Source of the DNA: an uncultured Clostridia bacterium
Lineage (GTDB): Bacteria > Bacillota > Clostridia > Oscillospirales > Acutalibacteraceae
Direction of reading: 5' to 3'
Length of the DNA stretch: 54,939 nt
Assembly (NCBI GenBank): GCA_947627135.1
Contig: CANQUV010000017.1
Span: 1-54,939 of the forward strand
The notes below the pieces were generated by a model. It ran no database searches. It was not told where the DNA came from and worked only from the letters and a program-made list of their open reading frames with translations. Position numbers and translations under genes: made by a program. Of this stretch, positions 1 to 6,405 are shown in pieces; within the stretch, counting starts at the first letter, position 1, and each line of letters starts with the position of its first letter.

Positions 1-9
1 GTAGAGCAT
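1..9 (-). CDS. 5' end of a leftward gene, cut by window edge
   Basis: Only the first three codons (Met-Leu-Tyr) lie inside the window. On the minus strand a GGAGGT ribosome binding site (positions 23-18) is followed by an 8-nt spacer and ATG at 9-7, which is ideal spacing. The product cannot be identified. The start codon lies inside a 13-bp inverted repeat described separately. Confidence 0.5.
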
Positions 10-76
10 ATTTTTAAACCTCCGTTTCTGGTTTCTTCTCAATTCCATTTTAACGGATTTTTCAAATATGCTCTAC
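1..76 (-). promoter_or_regulatory. Hairpin covering a start codon
   Basis: Positions 1-13 and 64-76 are perfect inverted copies. Inside them CCGTT (22-28 region) can pair with AACGG (53-57). In the leftward mRNA this fold would hold the start codon in a stem and place the GGAGGT site next to the inner stem. That is the layout expected of a translational switch, but a chance repeat is not excluded. Confidence 0.35.
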
Positions 77-153
77 TTTTTTGTTTTCTTATGATTTTTA
101 TTTCTGTAGGCTCTATTTGTTACCCCAACATTTATTTTAAAGCCTAAATAATT

Positions 154-182
154 AGCCCTTACGATCGTAAGGGCTTTTATTT
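154..182 (+). terminator. Intrinsic terminator, 22-bp palindrome
   Basis: AGCCCTTACGA is followed directly by its reverse complement and then by TTTATTTTTT. The T-tract is on the plus strand only. No rightward gene is visible upstream, so the terminated transcript is unknown. Confidence 0.6.
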
Positions 183-470
183 TTTAAAAAATTTTTATAT
201 AATCAGATATTCTGTTTTATATTTCATTGTGTGCTTATAATACTAATGACTATCTCAGGATGATACTTTTATTATATAATTTTATGCAGTAATTTATATT
301 TGTACATTTTAATGCGATATTAGAATTTTGCAATACATAGGCACATAAAAAATTACTAATTATACAAACTCCGTTATTAGCAAAACAATAAAAAACATAC
401 AATTTTGCTAATTAAAATTATGTTCTTTAAAGGAAAAATATCACAATATGGTTACAAAATAAATAATTAC

Positions 471-499
471 TTGATTTTATACAAATAAAGTAATATAAT
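471..499 (+). promoter_or_regulatory. Sigma-A type promoter
   Basis: TTGATT, a 17-bp spacer and a perfect TATAAT, about 45 bp upstream of the small surface protein gene that starts at 545. Confidence 0.6.
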
Positions 500-544
500 A
501 AACAAACAATATATACGAAAAATTTAAAAAATCGAGGTAAGGTA

Positions 545-1087
545 ATGCCTAAATATTTAATAAAGACTATTTTATCGCCTGTTATTTTAATATTAGTATT
601 ATTTACAGTAATGTTTTCCGTTTCAGCAGAAACTTCAGAGGAACTTATAGTGTTGGAAAATTCTGTAATAGATAATAAGAAAATATCAACATCTGATGAA
701 AAAATCGTTCCTAACGATGAGGTAAATACACTCCCAACAATGAAACCGGCATATTATAATGCTGTAAATAGCCAGACTGATGAAGAAAAACAAATACAGG
801 ATATTAATAAAACTTTTAATGAAAACAACTTGAATACTCTTAATGAGACAGAAAAAACTTTTTCATCTGCCGACGAAAAAGTTTCAAAATCTGTAAATGA
901 TACTGAATCTGATAGATCAACGGCTGATACAGTTAACTCTACATTTGATACGGCAACTATGGATGAAACAACAACCAAAGGTGTTGTAAGTACAGGGGAT
1001 ACATCTGTATCAATATTTGTACTTTTAGGATTAATATCTCTAACAAGTTTGCTTATTGGTATTCATAAAAAACAGATAACTGAATAA
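545..1087 (+). CDS. Small exported surface protein, TGD-type C-terminal anchor
   Basis: A 180-residue protein with an N-terminal signal segment (residues about 5-28, ending FSVSA-E). Its polar, Thr/Asp/Asn-rich middle has no recognised domain. At the C-terminus STGDTS (about residue 150) is followed by about 17 hydrophobic residues and a short tail with two lysines. This keeps the TGD-membrane-basic tail order of an LPXTG signal, but the LP is replaced by VV. The start follows a GAGGTAAGG site. The gene is monocistronic with its own promoter and terminator. The family is not recognised; by layout it is a membrane-spanning or sortase-attached wall protein. Confidence 0.7.
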   Translation: MPKYLIKTILSPVILILVLFTVMFSVSAETSEELIVLENSVIDNKKISTSDEKIVPNDEVNTLPTMKPAYYNAVNSQTDEEKQIQDINKTFNENNLNTLNETEKTFSSADEKVSKSVNDTESDRSTADTVNSTFDTATMDETTTKGVVSTGDTSVSIFVLLGLISLTSLLIGIHKKQITE

Positions 1088-1091
1088 TTTT

Positions 1092-1122
1092 AAGCGGGTG
1101 TGTCGGCACCCGTTTATTTTTT
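1092..1122 (+). terminator. Intrinsic terminator
   Basis: CGGGTG (1095-1100) pairs with CACCCG (1107-1112), followed by TTTATTTTTTG. It closes the gene ending at 1087. Confidence 0.7.
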
Positions 1123-1406
1123 GTATATTTCTCATTTTTTATATAAAGTGACCTAATATTTTATCCGAAATTTTTTAAAATATAATAAATACGATTATAT
1201 TAATTATTATTCTATTTACAAAATAGAATAATAGAACAATAAATTAAAATGTTGTGCATTATGATTAAAAAATGTGGTAAAATCTTGTGCAAAAATAAAG
1301 TTACAAATGAATAAAAACAGTTGCGATTTTGATATATTTGTTGTATAATATCTTTACTGGGACTTGTAATGTCTTGGAAAATCGTATATTTTATTGGAGG
1401 AGATTT
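1123..1406. other. AT-rich intergenic region with promoter
   Basis: Very AT-rich stretch. The only recognisable element is the promoter at 1321-1349. TTGTGCA occurs twice (about 1253 and 1283), which may be coincidental. Confidence 0.4.
1321..1349 (+). promoter_or_regulatory. Sigma-A type promoter
   Basis: TTGCGA, 17-bp spacer, perfect TATAAT. It serves the starch-binding-like surface protein whose ATG is at 1407. Confidence 0.6.
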
Positions 1407-2495
1407 ATGATGTTTAAGAAAATCATTAGTTTAATGGTTGCTGTTATTTTGGTAGCATCTTGTGCGGTAGTAGCTGTATCAGCTGCAGAAGTTACAGATG
1501 AAACTGTTGCCGCAGATCAATCAGATGTACAGGTAGCAGCTGACGATACTTCAGAAGCGTCTGGTGCAAGCAATACAATTAACTTTGAGGTTCCTGATAC
1601 TTGGAAGAATTTTAGAACAGTTTATGCACATGTTTGGATGTGTATTGATGACAATACAGTAAAATGGCCTGCATGGAAAACAAGACCTGAAAAGATGACT
1701 GATAACGGTGACGGTACATGGTCTTATGATGTATCAAATGCCGGCACAATTGATCCTAATAAGGGTGCTGCTTATGCTGTTATTTTTGTAACAGATACAA
1801 ATATGCAGACTTACAACCTTGTTTTTGGTGCTGATTGTTTAGGCGATACAGCTTATGTAACAGGTAACACATTTGAAAACCCTGAAGATTCAAACAAAAC
1901 TTGTACAGAAGCTTTATGGAAAAGCGGTAAATACGGTCCTGAAAAGAAAATTCTTTCAACAGGTAAAGGTATAATTGGTAATACAGTTCCAACCGGTGCA
2001 AGTGATGCAACACTTATGGCTAACTGGATGAAAGCATATTACGGTGATGCAACTAAAACTGTAAACGTGCCTACATTGCTCTCTACATTAAATGTTACAG
2101 GTCAGCAAGTTTATGATGAACTCGTTAATATTACTGCATCAGCAGAAGATAAAGACAAGATCCTTAACGGTTCTGCTCCATTATTAGGCGTTGAGATTAA
2201 AGATGCAAGCAATCCTGCTGCTTCTGCAAGCAACAGCGGTTCTTCATCAAACGGCGGTTCTTCATCAAACGGCGGTTCATCAAGCAATAGTTCTAATACC
2301 GGAAACAGCACTAATTCAGGATCCGGCTCATCATCCGGTTCTGGCTCAGGTTCAAGTTCCGGCTCATCATCCGGTTCTGGTTCTGGCAACAATTCTGTAA
2401 GTTCAGGTCAGGATTCAACAATCCTCTTTGTTCTTGGCGGAATAATGCTTGCTGCTGTAGCAGTTCTCTTTGTAACTCGTAAAAGAGAAAACTAA
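1407..2495 (+). CDS. Exported starch-binding-like surface protein
   Basis: The start at 1407 follows TTGGAGGAG by 6 nt and gives 362 residues; a longer in-frame extension lacks a ribosome site. Residues 1-27 form a signal peptide (cleavage likely after AVSA; a VASC lipobox-like string also occurs). About residues 45-190 form a beta-rich domain rich in Trp and Tyr (VWMC, KWPAW, GDGTWSYDV), like the CBM25/26 starch-binding modules of ruminococcal surface proteins. A second conserved stretch runs to about 275. A Ser/Gly-rich linker then leads to SSGQDST, a membrane segment and TRKREN. It probably holds starch or maltodextrin at the cell surface. The CBM assignment is by pattern only. Confidence 0.65.
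   Translation: MMFKKIISLMVAVILVASCAVVAVSAAEVTDETVAADQSDVQVAADDTSEASGASNTINFEVPDTWKNFRTVYAHVWMCIDDNTVKWPAWKTRPEKMTDNGDGTWSYDVSNAGTIDPNKGAAYAVIFVTDTNMQTYNLVFGADCLGDTAYVTGNTFENPEDSNKTCTEALWKSGKYGPEKKILSTGKGIIGNTVPTGASDATLMANWMKAYYGDATKTVNVPTLLSTLNVTGQQVYDELVNITASAEDKDKILNGSAPLLGVEIKDASNPAASASNSGSSSNGGSSSNGGSSSNSSNTGNSTNSGSGSSSGSGSGSSSGSSSGSGSGNNSVSSGQDSTILFVLGGIMLAAVAVLFVTRKREN
2224..2410 (+). repeat. Ser/Gly-rich coding linker repeat
   Basis: Short degenerate repeats encode GSSSNGG and GSGSSSG units, a flexible spacer between the binding region and the membrane anchor of the surface protein. It is in frame and not a separate element. Confidence 0.7.
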
Positions 2496-2809
2496 TTGAA
2501 TACTTAATACCAGATTGATTCATTAAACTAAATATTTAAAGCCACAGCTTATGCTGTGGCTTTTTCTCTTATCAAATTAAATTAGTCAGAAAATTAATTA
2601 TGTAAATTCAGAAACAGAAATTATTACGATATTGTATTAAACGCAGTTAGGTCAGTAATTAAGGTAAGTATTAAGAAATTAATTAAAATTTAATATTGTT
2701 GTATTTAAAATGGTGATAGGCAAAAAATTTTTAAGTTATCGGCTCAACATTTAATGGTATATTTATGGTGTACCTTTAGATGGATAAAAGTTAAATATAT
2801 ACTATACAA
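2496..2809. other. Intergenic region between convergent genes
   Basis: After the terminator at 2538-2567 the sequence is AT-rich and shows no gene, promoter pair or repeat that I can support. Confidence 0.5.
2538..2567 (+). terminator. Intrinsic terminator
   Basis: AAAGCCACAGC (2538-2548) pairs with GCTGTGGCTTT (2553-2563), followed by TTCTCTT. It ends the surface protein transcript. Confidence 0.75.
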
Positions 2810-3391
2810 TCACATTAAATTATATGTATTGGGGCATACTTCTTTTATTTTATCCCTCAATTTTAAAAAGTCATCGAAAGCTTCGGGTTTTCTTCGTGGA
2901 TCACGCAGAACTGCCGCAGGATGAAGCATAGCCATCATTAAAACATCGTTTTTTTCAAAAAAAATACCATGCTCTTTAGTTATTTTAATATCACTTTTAA
3001 TTATTCGTGCGGTAGCAATTCGTCCTAAACAAACTATTATTTTAGGGGAGATAAGCTTTGTTTGGTTTCTTAACCAATCAATACACATTTCCTGTTCTTC
3101 CGGCTTTGGGTCTCTGTTCTTGGGCGGTCTGCATTTAACCATATTTGCTATGTATATATTTTTCTTTCTGTCTAAATCAACTGCGGTAAGCATTTTATCA
3201 AGAAGCTGACCCCCTCTGCCTACAAACGGTTCGCCCTGCAAATCCTCGTTTTCCCCCGGACCTTCTCCTATAAACATTACATCTGCATTTTTATTTCCAA
3301 CTCCTACTACAACATTATTGCGTGTTTTACATAAATCGCATTTTTTACATTTTGTACATTCGGTTATTAAATCTTCCCAATTACTATACAT
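2810..3391 (-). CDS. Family 4 uracil-DNA glycosylase (Fe-S)
   Basis: The 193-residue protein removes uracil from DNA in base excision repair. Visible motifs are GEGPGENED (residues 42-50, the GEAPGxxED uracil/water-activating motif), VGRGGQLLD and HPAAVLR near residue 157 (the HPAxLLR DNA-insertion motif). Cysteines 18, 21, 87 and 103 have the spacing of the 4Fe-4S ligands in this family. The start follows GGAGG. The gene is transcribed alone and is divergent from pduL, sharing a short promoter region. The length is normal for the family. Confidence 0.93.
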   Translation of the reverse strand: MYSNWEDLITECTKCKKCDLCKTRNNVVVGVGNKNADVMFIGEGPGENEDLQGEPFVGRGGQLLDKMLTAVDLDRKKNIYIANMVKCRPPKNRDPKPEEQEMCIDWLRNQTKLISPKIIVCLGRIATARIIKSDIKITKEHGIFFEKNDVLMMAMLHPAAVLRDPRRKPEAFDDFLKLRDKIKEVCPNTYNLM

Positions 3392-3415
3392 TTATTATTT
3401 CCTCCATAAAAACAG

Positions 3416-3444
3416 TTGAAATTTTAATATTTTAGGTGTAGAAT
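3416..3444 (+). promoter_or_regulatory. Promoter of pduL
   Basis: TTGAAA, 17-bp spacer, TAGAAT, about 55 bp before the pduL start. Confidence 0.6.
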
Positions 3445-3500
3445 GTTACCATAAGCCAAAAACTGCAAAGCAGAATATTTTAAAAAGTGGTGGTAATTAT

Positions 3501-4070
3501 ATGAAAATTATGGTTGAAACATCAGCAAGACACATCCACGTTACAAAAGAAGTTCTAGTAACTCTTTTCGGTAAGGATGCTGTATTAACAAAAAAGAAAG
3601 ACCTTTCTCAGCCGGGACAATTTGTCTGTACAGAAAAAGTAACAGTTGTTGGACCAAAAGGTGAAATGGCTATGTCTATTTTAGGACCGGAACGTTCGGC
3701 AACACAAGTTGAGATTTCACTTACAGATGCAAGAAAATTAGGTATATCTGCACCTGTAAGAGAATCAGGCGATATTGAAGGAACACCCGGATGTAAGCTT
3801 GTCGGACCTGCAGGAGAATGCCAGATTGAATGTGGTGTAATAGCAGCAAAAAGACACATTCATTTAGATACTTTATCTGCTGAAAAGGCAGGTCTTAAAG
3901 ATAAACAAATCGTTTCGGTTAGGGTGGGAACACCTGGCCAAAGAGAATTAACATTTGACAATGTTGTAGTAAGAGTAAGCGACAGCTATGCTCCTGCTAT
4001 GCATATTGATACCGATGAATCAAACGCAGCCGGTCTTGCAGGAACTGTTGACGGCGAAGTTATTGCTTAA
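3501..4070 (+). CDS. pduL: Phosphate acyltransferase PduL
   Basis: The 189-residue enzyme transfers an acyl group between CoA and phosphate, giving acetyl phosphate or propionyl phosphate for ATP formation by an acetate kinase. Two PduL half-domains are visible. The first has SARHIH (His11, His13), the second AKRHIH (His119, His121) and MHIDTDESNAA (His168); these histidines are the usual zinc ligands. There is no N-terminal encapsulation peptide and no microcompartment gene nearby. This suggests a cytosolic fermentative role in place of a Pta-type enzyme, which is inference from context. The ribosome site is GTGGTGG-like. The gene is monocistronic. Confidence 0.93.
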   Translation: MKIMVETSARHIHVTKEVLVTLFGKDAVLTKKKDLSQPGQFVCTEKVTVVGPKGEMAMSILGPERSATQVEISLTDARKLGISAPVRESGDIEGTPGCKLVGPAGECQIECGVIAAKRHIHLDTLSAEKAGLKDKQIVSVRVGTPGQRELTFDNVVVRVSDSYAPAMHIDTDESNAAGLAGTVDGEVIA

Positions 4071-4090
4071 TAAGTAATTAAATTGTAATT

Positions 4091-4122
4091 TAAAGGCGGA
4101 TTTAACAATCCGTCCTTTTTTT
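4091..4122 (+). terminator. Intrinsic terminator of pduL
   Basis: AAGGCGGATT (4093-4102) pairs with AATCCGTCCTT (4107-4117, one wobble pair), followed by a T-tract. Confidence 0.7.
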
Positions 4123-4161
4123 GTGATATAATTTTTATGTTGCAGCTTTTATTCAATATTT

Positions 4162-4821
4162 TTATAATATGATTTCAAATAGTATTGCAAAAAAATGAAA
4201 TGCAGAGCCTGCAACAGTAAACAGGTGCCATACTGAATGGAAATATTTTACCTTTTTTACTGCGTAAAATATTACACCTAAAGTGTAAAATATTCCGCCT
4301 AACAGTAAAAATGTTAAGAAAAAAGATGTTGTTGTATCAATTAAGGGTTTAATTGCAAATATAATTACCCAACCCATTATAATATAGCATACAATAGAAG
4401 GTTTTGAGAACTTTTCAAGGTCAATTGAATTTAAAACAATACCTATAATTGCAGCTCCCCACACTATGCCGAAAAGTATCCAGCCCAATGCACCCCTTAA
4501 GATAGCCAAGGTAATGGGGGTATAGGTTCCTGCTATGAGAAAGAATATGGTGTTGTGGTCCATTATTCTAAAGAATTTTTTAGCTTTTTTGTTGGTTATT
4601 GCGTGGTAAAGTGTACTCATAGTGTAAAGAATTATTAAACTTGCACCGTATATTGCTGAAGAAACCACTGCCCATGCATCGCTGTAAATTGCTGATAGTA
4701 TAATAAGTACAACAGTTCCGCCGACGGCTAAAATCGAGCCTGCTCCATGGGATATTGAATTAAATATTTCTTCACCTAATGTATATCTGTTTTTAAATAT
4801 TTTATTATTTTCTTTTTCCAT
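4162..4821 (-). CDS. trhA: Hemolysin III / PAQR family membrane protein
   Basis: 219 residues with about seven hydrophobic segments. Family signs are EEIFNSISHGAG near residue 18, STLYHA near 69 and MDHNTIFFLIAGTYTP near 86. HSVWHLFTVAGSAFHFF near the C-terminus supplies the conserved metal-site histidines. The family is related to eukaryotic progestin/adiponectin receptors; bacterial members are linked to membrane-energetics homeostasis, and the hemolysin name is historical. The start follows GAGG with good spacing. It is monocistronic and convergent with pduL. The precise role is not shown by the sequence. Confidence 0.9.
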   Translation of the reverse strand: MEKENNKIFKNRYTLGEEIFNSISHGAGSILAVGGTVVLIILSAIYSDAWAVVSSAIYGASLIILYTMSTLYHAITNKKAKKFFRIMDHNTIFFLIAGTYTPITLAILRGALGWILFGIVWGAAIIGIVLNSIDLEKFSKPSIVCYIIMGWVIIFAIKPLIDTTTSFFLTFLLLGGIFYTLGVIFYAVKKVKYFHSVWHLFTVAGSAFHFFAILFEIIL

Positions 4822-4944
4822 AAAAATTACCTCTTTATCAGTAAAATAATTATATCATTAAATTATTTTAATAACAACTGTATTGCAAATTTTAAATTAT
4901 TTATATACTTAATAAAATTTTTTGAATAACAAGTTATAATAAAC

Positions 4945-5042
4945 AAATTAAGGAAAATTATCATTTTAATGTAAAAACAGTTTTGAATAAGAATTTACAT
5001 TCAAACAAAAACAGCCTGCTGATAAAAAGCAGGCTGTTTTTT
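4945..5042 (+). ncRNA. Candidate small RNA ending at orphan terminator
   Basis: A TATAAT at 4935-4940 precedes about 100 nt with no reading frame. It contains an ATGTAAA...TTTACAT stem (about 4970-5000) and ends in the terminator hairpin at 5008-5040. No rightward gene exists upstream that could explain this terminator. The -35 element is missing, so the call is tentative. Confidence 0.3.
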
Positions 5043-5043
5043 T
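5008..5043 (+). terminator. Strong intrinsic terminator
   Basis: AAAACAGCCTGCT (5008-5020) pairs perfectly with AGCAGGCTGTTTT (5028-5040), then TTT. Confidence 0.75.
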
Positions 5044-5208
5044 ATAGTTTATTAGAAGGGAGAAAAATGAAAAGCAAATTAACTTTCTATGGTTAAATAA
5101 TAATACCGTAATGTGACAGTTTTTAAAACAATTGGTGAAAATAATAAAAAACTTTTTTATAGATTATAAAACGTAATTTTTTGCCAATACTTTAGTTGAG
5201 GTGATATT

Positions 5209-5637
5209 ATGCTAAATAAAAATGAAATGCTTACTTACATCGCACAAAATGCAGAGATGGGATGTTGCGGAATTGCAAATATCAAAAACTATGCAAAAGA
5301 CGATGAATTAAAAAAGGCTTTACGGGTTCAATTGATTGAATACGGAAGAATTTACAGCAACGCAAACAGCATGCTTCGAAAGAACAATGAAAATGTTCAG
5401 AGGGTGAATCCGCTTGTCAGAAGACTTACAAAACAGGTTACAAAAAGACACATGGAAAGGGATAATTCGGATTCACATATTGCACAAATGATGATCAACG
5501 GAAATATAAAGGGAGTGAGCAAAATCGTTGACAGAATGAGACAATTTGACAAAAGCGACCCAAAGGTTGAAAATCTTGCAAAAAAGCTTTTGGAAACAGA
5601 ATATAATAACATTCAGTCTATGACGCCATTTATATAG
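5209..5637 (+). CDS. Small helical protein, clostridial conserved hypothetical
   Basis: 142 residues, predicted almost entirely helical, opening LNKNEMLTYIAQNAEMG. The pattern (a helix pair, then HIAQMMINGNIKGV, then a helix with KLLETEYNNIQ) resembles a ferritin-like four-helix protein family that is common and uncharacterised in clostridia. No complete set of metal-ligand motifs is seen. The ribosome site is GAGGTG. A structured RNA candidate follows the gene directly. The function is unknown. Confidence 0.75.
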   Translation: MLNKNEMLTYIAQNAEMGCCGIANIKNYAKDDELKKALRVQLIEYGRIYSNANSMLRKNNENVQRVNPLVRRLTKQVTKRHMERDNSDSHIAQMMINGNIKGVSKIVDRMRQFDKSDPKVENLAKKLLETEYNNIQSMTPFI

Positions 5638-5710
5638 GGCTTTAATTTTATTTAATATGATCTGAACTTTTTGAATATATTTTTGAAAAACCGACATTGT
5701 TTAAAAATTT

Positions 5711-5880
5711 AGTAGTAATTTACCGCAGCTTTATGCGAAGACATTTGCCCCGTAAGTAGGGAGGAAAAACCGGCTGACCAGTTGCCAATATACTGACTCT
5801 GTCAAATATGGGGGAGAATCTGTCTTTAATAAATTGAATAGAAGTTAAGGCTGAGAAGTTTCAAAAAGTTGTAAATAAAA
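5711..5880 (+). ncRNA. Structured non-coding RNA, possibly raiA-motif-like
   Basis: Nested complementary segments are ATTTAC (5718-5723) with GTAAAT (5871-5876); CAGCTTT (5726-5732) with AAGGCTG (5847-5853); AAGACA (5738-5743) with TGTCTT (5821-5826); CCCC (5748-5751) with GGGG (5810-5814); and GAC/CAGT (5776-5782) with ACTG/GTC (5792-5803). Purine-rich loops such as GGGAGGAAAAACCGG look conserved. A terminator follows about 50 nt downstream. The nested stems support a folded RNA. The link to the raiA motif of Firmicutes is from memory of its general look and is uncertain. Strand is inferred from the GNRA-like loops and the downstream terminator. Confidence 0.55.
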
Positions 5881-5931
5881 AGTCAGAAATCAGAAATAAA
5901 GATTTATATTTAAAAATAACTGTTCCTTAAA

Positions 5932-5968
5932 AATAAAATGGCGGAATTTATCCCGCCATTTTATTTTT
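5932..5968. terminator. Bidirectional intrinsic terminator
   Basis: AATAAAATGGCGG (5932-5944) and CCGCCATTTTATT (5953-5965) are perfect inverted copies with A and T tracts on both sides. It can stop both the rightward transcript of the helical protein/RNA and the leftward thiolation-sortase operon. Confidence 0.8.
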
Positions 5969-5972
5969 ATAA

Positions 5973-6389
5973 TCAATTGTTTTCTGAAAAGTCCATAATA
6001 TAAGTCTTTAACGGTTCTTTCAGCATTTCTGAAATATCTTCAGGTTCATCAGGTAAAACTATGAGCAATTGTTTACCGCACCTGAAAATGTAACCGTCCT
6101 GACATCCGTTTGGATTTTCAATTTTTTTCATATCACTTAAATGCTCGTATGCCAATGCCTTTGATAAAACATTTTTTATGCCCTGCTTATCGGAAAATTC
6201 AAGTCCGCCTATAATAAAGCATAAATTACAATGTTTAAATGTATCACAAAGCAGGGTGCCAAGCTGTATTGAACCTGTTGAAAAAAATGTTTTTGACAAG
6301 CTTATATTAAAGCTTGTAAGCTGTTTTTTCAAAACCCTTTCACACATACTTGTTTTTTTGGCTAAATAAAATATAAGTTCACAATTCAT
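5973..6389 (-). CDS. Small degenerate CinA/MoaB-like domain protein
   Basis: 138 residues, last gene of the leftward operon, 16 nt after the sortase gene. Three islands line up with the molybdopterin-binding fold of CinA/MoaB: CNLCFIIGGLEFSDKQG (54-70, compare a GGLGPTxDD loop), NPNGCQDGY (92-100, compare NPxGxAPG) and VLPDEPEDISEML (111-123, compare LPGxPxEM). The catalytic-type aspartates and glycines are only partly kept, so a cofactor role is doubtful. It shares this fold with the N-terminal part of the neighbouring sortase. The ribosome site is GGAG. The assignment is by motif reading and is not certain. Confidence 0.6.
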   Translation of the reverse strand: MNCELIFYLAKKTSMCERVLKKQLTSFNISLSKTFFSTGSIQLGTLLCDTFKHCNLCFIIGGLEFSDKQGIKNVLSKALAYEHLSDMKKIENPNGCQDGYIFRCGKQLLIVLPDEPEDISEMLKEPLKTYIMDFSENN

Positions 6390-6405
6390 TTTTTTCTCCG
6401 AATGT

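Larger units (their letters stand above)
1..544. other. Intergenic region, AT-rich
   Basis: Besides the left-edge gene start, this stretch holds a perfect palindromic terminator (154-175), a TAGGCT/AGCCTA inverted pair (109-146), and the promoter of the next gene at 471-499. No open reading frame of note is seen. A rightward transcript ending at the terminator has no recognised gene, so a small RNA is possible. Confidence 0.5.
4822..5208. other. Intergenic region with orphan terminator
   Basis: Holds a TATAAT (4935-4940) without a clear -35, a possible roughly 100-nt transcript, and a strong terminator at 5008-5042. A nine-codon reading frame at 5067-5096 follows GGGAG. No longer gene is seen. 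Confidence 0.45.
5638..5972. other. Intergenic region holding a structured RNA
   Basis: No reading frame. 5711-5880 is dominated by GC-richer, strongly self-complementary sequence that stands out from its AT-rich surroundings. A bidirectional terminator closes the region at 5932-5965. Confidence 0.6.

Noticed and set aside
2111..2392. Leftward frame with PEPEPDDEP-like repeats
   Set aside because: Shadow of the Ser/Gly linker repeats of the surface protein; no start signal.
5067..5096. Nine-codon frame after a GGGAG site
   Set aside because: Spacing is short and the peptide is too small to support; it could be chance in AT-rich DNA.
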